Shown here: piece after piece, positions 1-9,401 of the stretch
How the letters are laid out: every line of letters begins with the position of its first letter
How positions within the stretch are numbered: position 1 is the first letter of the stretch
Source of the DNA: Ophioceras dolichostomum
Lineage: Eukaryota; Ascomycota; Sordariomycetes; Magnaporthales; Ophioceraceae
Direction of reading: 5' to 3'
Assembly (NCBI GenBank): GCA_003049485.1
Contig: PYST01000012.1
Coordinates: 178,434 to 242,433 of the forward strand
DNA length: 64,000 bases
Notes under the pieces: model-generated
Databases searched by the model: none
The model's input: the letters and a program-made list of their open reading frames with translations, nothing else
Told to the model about the DNA's origin: nothing
Position numbers and translations under genes: made by a program

Positions 1-228
1 GTCGGCGACGCAGATGTACACGACGTCGGAGGGGGAGATGAGGTAGTGGAGGGAGTAGGCGGTGCCGGACTCGATGGAGGCTTGGGGCTCGGAGTTGCGG
101 TTGAGACGCCGGAGGACGAGCTTCACTTGCGACTTCACCTCTGAGAGCGCGGTCTCGGTCGCTTCGTCGTCTACGGAGGCGCAGAGCATGAGCCCGTCGA
201 GACGGGCTATTTGTGTTGACCGTATCAT
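1..228 (-). CDS. SEC22: SEC22 R-SNARE, 5' part only (runs off the left edge)
   Basis: The first 76 codons are visible, beginning MIRSTQIARLDGLMLCASVD and running through a VKLVLRRLN stretch to SGTAYSLHYLISPSDVVYICVAD. This is the N-terminal longin domain of Sec22, the R-SNARE that cycles between ER and Golgi in COPI/COPII transport; yeast Sec22 begins with the same MI-S-T-I-R-DGL-LC-SVD pattern. The start ATG (226-228) is followed by an open frame to base 1 with no splice site needed. The SNARE helix and C-terminal membrane anchor would lie to the left of the window. The start is confident; the remainder is not visible. Confidence 0.93.
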   Translation of the reverse strand, partial: MIRSTQIARLDGLMLCASVDDEATETALSEVKSQVKLVLRRLNRNSEPQASIESGTAYSLHYLISPSDVVYICVAD

Positions 229-1214
229 TTTTTCTCGGTTTTGTGAGGAGGTAGATAAGGTAGGCAGGGAGTGGTGGTGGTTCGGGTCAGCGAGGCTGAA
301 AGTGGGCAAAGTTCTGCCTCGACCTGCTTCTCGAAAATGTACGGTAGGTGGTCAAAGAAGCGTGCGAGTGACGTGTTTTCTTGTTTGCTTCGATAGGGTG
401 GCGGATCGTTGGCTTGCGTGTCGGGGGTGCGAAAGGTTGACGGGAGGTTGATGACGACGAAGTTGACACTTCTCCTGAAAGCTCTTGGGACTTGGTACCT
501 GAAAAAGTTGGGACTAGGGAGCCGGGCAGAACTCCTAGCCAAGAGTCAACACCAAGTAGAAACGGAACTTTGCGGGACCAAAGGTGCCAAACAGATTTGC
601 TCAGTTTGCCAATGCAAATTCAACGAGAAAACATCTCACTAGAGTTCGTTGTAGCGATTGTCGCAAACACTAGGTATCAATTGCTCGTTTTCTTTGCCAT
701 CCTCCTGAGTGGTATTGTATCTATTGTCTGCGTCTTATTCATGAGTGGTGTAGATGGGCACTTCCCCACACTGTATGAAGAGCCCCTGCTATTGTGCAAG
801 GGGCAACATTCGCAGAGTTTGTCCTCTGAATAGCATGTCTCCAGGCATGACAACCGCTAATTCACAGGCGTTTGTAGCTCACAGATCACTACAAGACGTG
901 ACGCCCCTCCACAGTCCCGTGGCTGCACACGTCTCTTTCACCAACAGAACAAACATCTCTCGCTCTACGTCTTTTCCAGAAACGAATATCAAACTCGTCA
1001 ATTTTTTTTTCCGGTGATAAAGTGCAAGAGATCTCACTCCTCACTCAAGTTGATTTGAGCTCTTCATCAGTTGCTTATCTCCCTGTCCTGTCATCTCACT
1101 TCTGCCAGCACCTCCTGCATCCGTGGCCTTGTAAGAGCGACTTTCGTCACCTACACGCCTGCCTGCCTCGCATCCCAGGCTGCGCATATGGGAGCCTCTC
1201 AGGTCACGATCACG
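229..1214. other. Intergenic region between SEC22 and the ASXH gene
   Basis: Shared divergent promoter space of about 1 kb. The open frames here are short, lack conserved motifs and overlap on both strands. The plus-strand part near 1020-1180 is pyrimidine-rich and could be the 5' leader of the next gene. No other feature seen. Confidence 0.6.
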
Positions 1215-2491
1215 ATGGCCACTCCAGAGAGCGCCATGAACATGGACGGCGGCTGCAGGCCCAAGTCGTCCTCAGAGCTCTCATCACCGCCCCCTACCTC
1301 GCCGGTTGCCCCTGTTTCGTCACCAGTCGGCGACGAGATCGTTGCGCTGGTCGACGGCACGGCTGATGAGCGTTCGCCTTCGCCCGCCGAGAATGCCACC
1401 TCCAGGAAGGGTGGCAAGCGGAAGAAGAGGTCTCTCTCGTCCAGCATCGGCAGGGCCCCGCTTGAGGCTGTGAGCAAGGTCGTCAAGAAGGCTGAAAAGG
1501 CCGTCGCGGATTCTGCTGCTAGGCGGAAGGCCAAGAAGTGGGAGGCACCGTTCGTCTTTGAGAGCGACAAATCTCCGTTGGCCACCGACGAGGCTATCGA
1601 CATCCGGGTGAGTGGGAATATATGGTTTTTTTCCCCCTCTCTCTATCATTGTCATGAGGCCCACCGAGATCATCCTGCCTCACATATATGACTCAGAAGT
1701 CGCACCCAGCTAACATCCGAAAATTACAGGCCATCCTGTGCAAGCCCGAGGCATGGAACTGCCTGGACCAGTTTGACAAGATGGAGATCGTCTCTCTCTT
1801 CCCAGACTGGTCGTTCATTTCTCAGCCGGGCACAATGGACGCCCACCCGGACATCACGGCGCTGCTCAACAGCAACGACTTCCGGAACGACTGCACCCGC
1901 TACCGCGACAACATCCGGGACGGGCGCCACGACCCGGAGTTCATCGCGCAGGCCTGGACCGCTCACCGTAAGCGCAAGGCGGGCGGGTTCGACAAGTTCC
2001 TCGCCAAGCGGTTCAAGGACAACTGGGGCGTCGACCCTCCTGAGTACGACGCGCCGAAGACGCCTGAGCCGGAGGAGGAGCCGCAGTCGCCGGAGAGCAA
2101 GCAGGAGCAGGAGAAGCAGCAGCAGCAGCAGCCAGATCTGGCTCGTGAGGGCGGCGCGGTCACAACACACTCGGAGACGGTACCTGCGCAGAGTGAGTCA
2201 TCGCCGCCTGTGACCCCCGAGAAGAAGAGAGGGGAAGGCGCCACTGAAGACGGAACGGTGCCGATGGACGATACCGTGGCCGCCGCCGCCGAGGCCAAGA
2301 CGAATAAGAGCGGTGCCGGCGCTGGCGGAGGAGACGCTCAGTCCTCCTCGCCCGGCAGCTTGCCCTCAATTTCTGCGGGTGTGGGTGGGATCCAGGTGGG
2401 ATCTGAGGAGGGCGACTCGCCGGAAGGAAAGGGCCGCCAGTCAACGTGCACAGACGAGGAGAAGAGCAACGACTGTGAGAAGACCAGGTGA
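1215..2491 (+). CDS. ASX homology (DEUBAD) domain protein
   Basis: Two exons, 1215-1607 and 1730-2491, giving 384 residues. The intron has a GTGAGT donor, a CTAAC branch site at 1710-1714 and a TTACAG acceptor, in phase 0. After a basic Ser/Lys-rich N-terminus, residues about 131-240 carry the Asx homology domain: ILCKPEAWNCLDQFDKMEI, then SLFPDW, then a FRNDCTRYRDNIRDGRHDPEF segment. This domain is known from ASXL proteins, where it activates a BAP1-type H2A deubiquitinase; fungal members are nuclear and little studied. The C-terminal half is acidic, Q/E/G/S-rich and probably disordered. ATG 1215 is preferred over 1188 because it has A at -3 and G at +4. The domain call is confident; a chromatin role is inferred from the family. 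Confidence 0.85.
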
Positions 2492-2986
2492 AGGAGGCGG
2501 ATGAATGGTTGGATGGTGCTTCACCCATGTAAGAACAGCGTTCCTTTTTGCCAGGGCTTGCAAGTCCTGGGAGGCAAGGCATTGGAGTTACGAAGGCGTT
2601 TGGTTCAGCCAAAACCAGGGGATAGATGATACCCAAGACGGCGAGCATTTCCCCCCTCTTTTTCTGATGTCTTTCGACACATCATCAACCCACCCGGTTC
2701 TGCGGCGACGCCTTGGTTTACGATCGTTTTGTTTTTCGTTTTATCTTTCATATATACCCTCATGTAAAATATAACATCAGCGAGAGAGCAGTAGCGCGGC
2801 ATCAAGTCATAAGATGAACAATTCATTGAACTTCACACAAACAATCTCTGTTTCCAGCTCGAATGCTTTACAACGTTCTACCTAGGGCGGCAGGCCGGTA
2901 AGTACCGAGGTACATAAAGGACGAGGAATTCGCTAACGACAACAGTTCACAACCGAGAGCAACGTCCACGCACGCCGCGACCATCA
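2492..2986. other. Convergent intergenic region
   Basis: 3' flanks of the ASXH gene (plus strand) and the aspartic protease (minus strand). It is T-rich near 2730-2780, as expected of 3' ends, and has a TACCGAGGTAC-type motif near 2900. No gene is supported. Confidence 0.6.
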
Positions 2987-4719
2987 TCAGAACACACGCT
3001 GAGCATACCGAATCTCCATCTTGGAGCTGAGGTCGAACACGGTGACCAGGTTCTGCATGAACGTGTCGCCCAGGATGTAGGGGAAAGCGTCGGTGGCAGC
3101 GATGCCCGTCGCGCACTGGCCCCGCCGGTTCTTGATCTCCGGGAGGATCATGCTGGCCGGGTCGGTCCAGATGACGGTCCCGCCTAGGTTGATGCCGAGC
3201 GAGGGCGGGGTGGCGTTGCAGGGCACGAAGTAGGCGCCCTCGTTCGCGTCGTAGGCGGCTGCTGGGGTGAACATGTTGTTGATGGATGTTGCCAGTTCTA
3301 GAGTGACGACCGGGACGGGAGGGGGTTAGTATGAGTGAGCTCTGAACGGCCGGGCGATTTCGAGAATGCGGTCTTACTTACCGTACGGGAAGAGGTTTAG
3401 CGTGGTGCCGCTGTCGACGATGAAGCCAGAGGTCGGCCCCGCTTGACGGGTCTGCTTGGTGTTGTTCCAGGTGAAGCCCGTGGGCTCAATGGTGTAGTAG
3501 AAGTAGTCCACGCGGCCGTCGCGGGTACGGAGCTGCAAGGTAGGGAGGGAGGAAGGAGTCAGTCACTTGCACGTCAACATGGCCGCCGTGCTCCGTTCCC
3601 TTTCTTCCTCGGGACTACCAATCGTTCGTCGTAAGAACCGACCTTCTCTATCGGCGTCGTGGCCCACACGCCGTTGGTCTTGACCTGAGGCGGGACGCCC
3701 CCGAAGGCGATGAACGACTCCGACTGGTTGCGCGCGAGGGCCAGACTGAAGAGCGGCTGCTTCGTCATCTTGGAGATGGTCGTCGCAACCGGGTCGTACG
3801 TCGTCACCTGGAGGTTGCCGTCCGCACCTCGGCTGCCGTTGTGGGCTTCGGTTAGCGCCGGGAGGCCCAGGCCGAGGATACCGCTCGAGATGCCGTCGCC
3901 GAACCACATCCCGTGGGTTGCGAGAGCGATCTGCTGCTTGGCGACCTTGATGTTTGCCACAGTGAGGCTGCGCAGGGGGAAACTGTTAGCCAGATGCTAC
4001 TAATTTGTTGCGGGATGAGGTCCTCCTTACTCGGTGTATCCCATCTCGCCGTTCAGGAAGGGCCCGTTCGTGCTGCCGTAAGTGATGTTGAAGTGCATGC
4101 TCGGTATGAGTCCTTGTGGGAACTCGCCTTTCCACACCGGGCCGAAGTCGCATTGCTCAAACGGAGCCCTCTGACGACGAGAATTCAGACACTGGAAGCC
4201 TGATGTACGAAGCTTGTCAGTTTGTGGTTGGAGGCGCTGGGTACGAGAAGCAACAGGCAGTTGTAGGGGGGGGGAGATTAAGCGAGGGCGGGTAGTACCG
4301 TTCTTGACGACCCAAGTGTCGCTGCTCCCAGTGTCTATGATGAGATTATAACTCCCCCCATTAGCCGTGGTAATCGGCGTGATATACTCGACTTGGTGGT
4401 TCGCGTTGATAGCCGCCCCGATACCCTCGGCCCCGGGCTCATCTGCAGCCGCTGACAGAGGCGAGAAATCGACGCTGTCGCCCTCAGCCTGCACGTACGG
4501 CTTGTTGTTGACAGGAGCCAGGCCGAGAGCCTTGGGGTTCTTGAGTGTGGATCGCGACGGCGCGTTAGGCCGGTAGCGGACCTGGCGCTGAAGCGGCAGG
4601 GTATTCGATGATGAGGCTATTGCGGGTGCTCGCCTCTCAAGGACCAACGGCGTCGCGCAGACGAGGGATGCCAGCAGGCTACCCAGCAGGTAGCCCATCA
4701 TAGAAGATGTGTTTACCAT
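2987..4719 (-). CDS. Secreted pepsin-like aspartic protease (family A1)
   Basis: Five exons on the minus strand: 4719-4299, 4199-4031, 3967-3643, 3532-3382 and 3297-2987; 458 residues with phases matching throughout. ATG 4719 has a good context (A at -3) and opens a signal peptide (MVNTSSMMGYLLGSLLASLV). A propeptide of about 80 residues follows. Both catalytic aspartates are visible: DTGSSDTW (D129) and VDSGTTL (D345). The loop Cys in GFQCL and the C-terminal GDTFMQNLVTVFD also fit A1 proteases. No GPI-type hydrophobic tail is present, so it is probably released into the medium or vacuole. Exact subfamily is not resolved. Confidence 0.93.
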
Positions 4720-5893
4720 CTTTGCCGACTGGCCTGAAGCTCCGATACTCAAGGGGACTCGACAGCGAAGAAGTTTACTCTGGGAGCTCTAGTTGATGCC
4801 CGTGAATCACTCGTCGCGCAGCCAGGTCTGCAGAAAGATTACGCATCCTTCCCGTGTGCCAGAGCAGCCCGACCGGTACGGACGGATATCTATATACGAT
4901 GGGGTTTATCATTGCCACTGGCAAGCGGTCGAGGCCTGCGGGGATTCCGCGGCAGGACATATGAATATACCTCCACTGAGAGATAATGAGCCGGTGAGTC
5001 CCAGGGTTCGGAAGACAGCCGGGCGAGATGTCGAGACCACACCCCCCCAGAAGTTCAAGCCACTAGCCAACCTCACCGGCTATCATAGGCCATGGGCGTA
5101 TTCTCGTGGGCCGACGTAAAAGTGCTGCCAAGATGATCCCTGAAGTGAAATAGCTGCACCTGGCTTCTTTCGGCCTCACTCCCTCGGCGAGGAGCATTGA
5201 GGAGGGCAAGCCGGAGATTTGCGATCTCGTCCTGCCTGGCGAATCATGGCGCTCAGAAGAGGAAAATAGCACCCGTGATCCTGGACATTTCCATGAGCTC
5301 CTTGCCTGTTGGAGTGCGAAGTCATTGCTTTCAAGATCTCAAGTATATTGCTCAATATCTTCGTCGCTCAGTGAAATGATAGGAAGCCATGAGAGGACGA
5401 CCGAGCGCCCACTTTTGCAACTTGGGTTGATAACGCAAGGAGACGGGCGAAGCGAGCGGCCGGCAGATCTCTTGACCTCTTCCATGCTTCCATGGTAATT
5501 CTATAGGTCAAAAGATCCCGTCCCATTTAGATCAGCATGGCATCCATGGTTAGGCATTCAGTCGATTTGCCGTTCAGGAAATGCGCTCGGCGCTCGGCGC
5601 GCGTGTGTGGGTGTGTGCGGAAAAGAAAGGGGGTGGTGGGAGGCAATTGGGTATGGGTAAAGATATCAGTGACATCCAATACTGAGGCAGCAAAATAAAG
5701 TGCGGCGCCCTCCAACGCGACATCTTCTTCCGCTTTTTCGGCAGTGTGAATTTTCCCGCAACTGCATTATCACTCTTGCAATCATAGCACACTCCATCTT
5801 GGGGCATCAATTACATCAACCTCCGTATTTTTGACGTACTTACCCCCTCATTTCGTCGGTGTGATCTGTTTTCTTGTCGCGGGGACGAGACGG
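4720..5893. other. Divergent intergenic region
   Basis: About 1.2 kb between the protease start and the ELP5 start, serving both promoters. It contains TATATA-like sequence near 4892 (TATCTATATACG), about 170 bases upstream of the protease ATG, a candidate TATA box. No conserved open frame seen. Confidence 0.55.
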
Positions 5894-7214
5894 ATGGCGC
5901 CTTCGTCACATGTCCATCGCCGGTCGCACAGCTTGCTGTTGCTGCAAAAGTTGCTCAACCTCAGAGATGCTGCCAGCCCGCTCACCTTGGTCTTGGACTC
6001 TCTGGAGCAACCCGCTGGGCCTCTGATTCGCGAGTTCGCTTCTAGGGCTAAGGTGTGTACATGTCTCTATTTGAATCCTCAAACCCTTGGTTCTCTCATC
6101 GACCCCGCATTGCTTCGGCATGGTCGTCAACAAGAGCTCGGGGGTGCATCAGTCTTCCGCTCCGAGGGATCTGCGGGCCCCGGGCAATATCGAATCATAT
6201 ATTGACGTGGGCAATAGATATCACGGACCAAGATTGTGTTCGTCTCCTTCGCCACCCTCAGAAGGCCCCGTGATGCAGATGTCTTCATCAAGGCGAGGGG
6301 GAAGGCCCTGGGGACTCTGAGGACCGAAATCGGGACACACTGCCCGGCCCCTTCTGCGCCAACTGTAGCTCCAGCGAAGGGACTACAAGGCCAGAGTGAG
6401 TTGATGTAATAGCATTCAATAGATGCTCAAGTCCTAAAGGAATATCCTGAATTAGACCCAACTAGATTGCGTACTGACTGAATTTGCAGGAGCCCTCATC
6501 ATCATCGATTCGCTGAACAGTTTGGCTACGATTGAGCCCCGGTTTCTCTCTGCCTTTCTATCTAGCATCATCACCCCTGTCTGCTCAGTAGTCGGGGTCT
6601 ACCATACGGATGTCCCTTTGGCACTCCCGAGGACTATCAACGAATATGAGCCAGAACCATTTACGGTTCTCTATCATCTCGCCACGGCAGTTTTTCGAAT
6701 CTCAAACCTGTACCAAGCTATCGAGATCCGACGGGCACAGAATAAGAGTCAAGAGGAACCAGAATGGGGACTACGAGAGGGCCGTGAGGGGGTCTTGATT
6801 GGCCTGAGGGCACCAGATTACGATACGGACTCCAGAGGCATCGTTGTCGAGATGGAGATGAGGAGGCGGAGCGGCAGGGCAGTCTCGGAGAAATTCGTGC
6901 TGTCGCCACCGGATCAAAGCAAGGTCCCGGCGTCGTCGACGACGGGACTGTCAAGCATCAGCCTCCTCTCAGATCACCCGTCGTTCGCGGCTCCGGTCAT
7001 CCCGGGCGAAGAGGGCGAGGACGAGCCCCGCGACCATGACGAGATGGAAACGACGTTTAACCTTGGCCTGACGGAGAAGCAACGTCGCGATAGGGAAGGC
7101 ATCGTGCTGCCTTACTTCGACGCGCAGACTGACATAGGTGCTGGGGAAGGAGGTAGAATATTGTACGAGATGGGGCGGGAAGATGATTTTGATGATGAGG
7201 AAGATGAGATATGA
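5894..7214 (+). CDS. ELP5: Elongator complex subunit ELP5 (IKI1)
   Basis: Three exons, 5894-6052, 6218-6395 and 6490-7214; 353 residues. Joins give a continuous family sequence: LLLLQKLLNLRDAASPLTLV, then ISRTKIVFVSFATLRRPRDA, then RALIIIDSLNSL and YHTDVPLALPRTINEYEP. Elp5 is a RecA-like subunit of the Elp4-6 ring of Elongator, which supports tRNA wobble-uridine modification; like its orthologues it lacks a P-loop. The acidic C-terminal tail (EDDFDDEEDEI) is typical of fungal Elp5. The first intron uses a CAATAG acceptor; the second joins CAG A to GA GCC in phase 1. Nothing odd about the gene. Confidence 0.92.
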
Positions 7215-7716
7215 TGACTGTGGCTGCCGTCTTTCAAAAGCGGTATAGCTGGCGCTTCGGCTGCTGAATAATGGCTTCATAATTGGTAGTGAATCCTTTG
7301 TTGAAGAAATAGACCTTTGAGACATTCGCCTCATCCTCTTTAAATATATGATAGCAAAACTCCTTCATTCAATGTTGCAGAGGTCTTCGCTCGTCGGAGA
7401 ATTTGGGTGTCTTCACCAATCTTCAGCTGTGGCATACCCTTAAAGCGCTAAGCCTTGCCTGTAACCCCACGCTTACAGCCGCCTAGATGCCACGTGATTG
7501 CGGCCTCACTTCAGCCGCAAATCCACTGTTGACTGGTAGGTTTTAGCGCATCTGCTCCATCATATTTTCGAGCCCAACACTAGAACCTAAACTTTATCAT
7601 CATCCTAGTAACTGTCCGCCTACCAACGACCTTTTCACACGAACTTTTGTCAACAACTTGTCGCAAACGCAAAACCTGTTGACTGGAGGCTATTTCGGTA
7701 CCTAGGAAACGTTACG
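7215..7716. other. Intergenic, promoter of SNRNP27
   Basis: About 500 bases between two tandem plus-strand genes. The region just before ATG 7717 is C/A-rich, like a leader, and holds a GGTACCTAGG motif at 7698-7707 of the kind repeated elsewhere in the window. No gene seen. Confidence 0.55.
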
Positions 7717-8718
7717 ATGGCTGGAGGGAGGCGCTCTCGCCGCGACGACGCCAGGGATGACCCCGACCGACGATCGCGCCCAGAGTTTGACAGGAACCAC
7801 AGGGACAGGCGAGACCGCGACGACCGACGACCGAGAGACGACAACCGCGATCGCGAGCGAAGATACCGCTCGCGATCCAGATCCCGTGAGCGCGGGGGGT
7901 ACCGCCAGCGCGAGTACGAACGCGATTCGCAGCGCGACGGCCGCCCACCACGCGATCGAGAGCGAGATCGCGACTCGGGCCGCGGAGGTCCATCGAGAGG
8001 GGGAGGCCCCCGAGGCGGTGGCGGCAGGGAGGAGGGCCGCGAAGAGGAGCGCGGTGATCACAGGTCTGGCCGTCGTGGTGGTGTTGGTGGTGAGGAGCGT
8101 GGAAGAGGTAAGCTCGGCTCTCATGCTGACTTCCAGCAGCCGTTTGCGTTTCGCCCCAAGGACCTAGCAGTGATGACGGAGTTGGGTCGGTTCTCCCTTT
8201 CTGCAACTGGTCATTCTAACGCACCACAAGACAACAACAACAGCCGTCGCGATCATAACAGAGGCGGCGATCGCCGCTCTGCATCCCCCCGGCGCAGCAT
8301 GAGCCCTCGACGAGACGGTCGCGACGATCGTAACAGCCACCTGCCTAGTAGGCCTAAGAGCGGGAGCATCAGCGCCGTCGCGAGTGAGGAACAAGACAGT
8401 CGCGATCGCGATCGCGACCGTGACCGGGCCGGCTCCGCCTCTGCCTCTGGAAACAGGCGTGGAGACCGCGGCCCCGCCGAGGAGCACGACCGCATGGACG
8501 AGGACGGTGACGAGGCCGAGGGAGGGGATGTCGAAGTCGAGGACGACGACATGGCCGCCATGCAGGCTATGATGGGCTTTGGCGGATTCGGCACTACGAA
8601 GAACACCAAGATTGCCGGAAACGACGTCGGCGCAGTGAGGAAGGAGAAGAAGACCGAGTATCGCCAGTACATGAATCGTGTCGGAGGATTCAACAGGCCT
8701 TTGAGTCCGACGCGCTGA
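7717..8718 (+). CDS. U4/U6.U5 tri-snRNP 27 kDa protein (SNRNP27 family)
   Basis: The N-terminal two thirds are an RS/RD/RG-rich spliceosomal tail. The C-terminus carries the conserved SNRNP27 domain: MQAMMGFGGFGTTKNTKI, then KKTEYRQYMNRVGGFNRPL. The protein is part of the spliceosomal tri-snRNP and affects splice-site choice. The frame is open from ATG to stop, but 8108-8230 is very likely an intron: GTAAGC donor, CTAAC at 8216-8220, CACAAG acceptor, 123 nt. The residues it would encode (GKLGSHADFQQPFAFRPKDL onward) do not resemble the surrounding RS/RG sequence. Removing it gives exons 7717-8107 and 8231-8718 and 292 residues. Family call is firm; the intron is inferred. Confidence 0.88.
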   Translation: MAGGRRSRRDDARDDPDRRSRPEFDRNHRDRRDRDDRRPRDDNRDRERRYRSRSRSRERGGYRQREYERDSQRDGRPPRDRERDRDSGRGGPSRGGGPRGGGGREEGREEERGDHRSGRRGGVGGEERGRGKLGSHADFQQPFAFRPKDLAVMTELGRFSLSATGHSNAPQDNNNSRRDHNRGGDRRSASPRRSMSPRRDGRDDRNSHLPSRPKSGSISAVASEEQDSRDRDRDRDRAGSASASGNRRGDRGPAEEHDRMDEDGDEAEGGDVEVEDDDMAAMQAMMGFGGFGTTKNTKIAGNDVGAVRKEKKTEYRQYMNRVGGFNRPLSPTR

Positions 8719-9401
8719 GGGCGGTGGGCCTATAACCCGACGAACTGCTTGCGCGTGAATGCGACGCGCGGCATCAGGACCATCCTTCCACGGAGAGACT
8801 CGCGCAGATTCTGAGCGTCGCTAACGAGTTTCCTACCAGCCTACCTACACAAGTTGCGCGTCCAGTCTTGCGCGACGAGAGCTGTTCCTATTATCACCAC
8901 GTCGCTGTGAGTTTTCAGCCGTGTTTTAAGCGTTAGATTGCTATGGGAATTGAGAATCTTGTTAATAACCTTTACAAATCGATGCACATCTATCTATACG
9001 CCCGGCTGGTATTCGACTTTCTCTTTGCGCCCTGGAGAGTTTTCGCCTCGCACGTATTTCCGTCCAGTTTGTGATGCTAAACCGTTGTCCATGTGTGCAT
9101 GTGAGACTGGGACCGCTGTCGCAGCTGCAGCCCACGGCGCCAATGCAATTGACTCGCCCACTCTGCCCCACCCATCCCGCCACGGTAGCTCAAACGGCGT
9201 AGGGAGCTCTACCCCTGTCTGATGCATCAACTACCTGCCATCATCGTCTTGTACCTGGCCAAACGTGTTCACTTTCCAATTGGTAATACCGAGCAAAGTC
9301 TCGCTTTGAGGAGCCAGAAGCCCTCCAAACCACCAATCGACCCTATTTGCCATCTGCCACGTTCATCTGGGGACGGCAGGGCCTGATTTCTGCATTTCGC
9401 C
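8719..9401. other. Intergenic, promoter of glucosidase I
   Basis: About 680 bases between tandem genes. Short overlapping open frames on both strands lack any conserved motif. No repeat or RNA gene recognised. Confidence 0.55.

Noticed and set aside
1188..1190. Upstream ATG for the ASXH gene
   Set aside because: C at -3 gives a weak context; ATG 1215, nine codons later, has A at -3 and G at +4.
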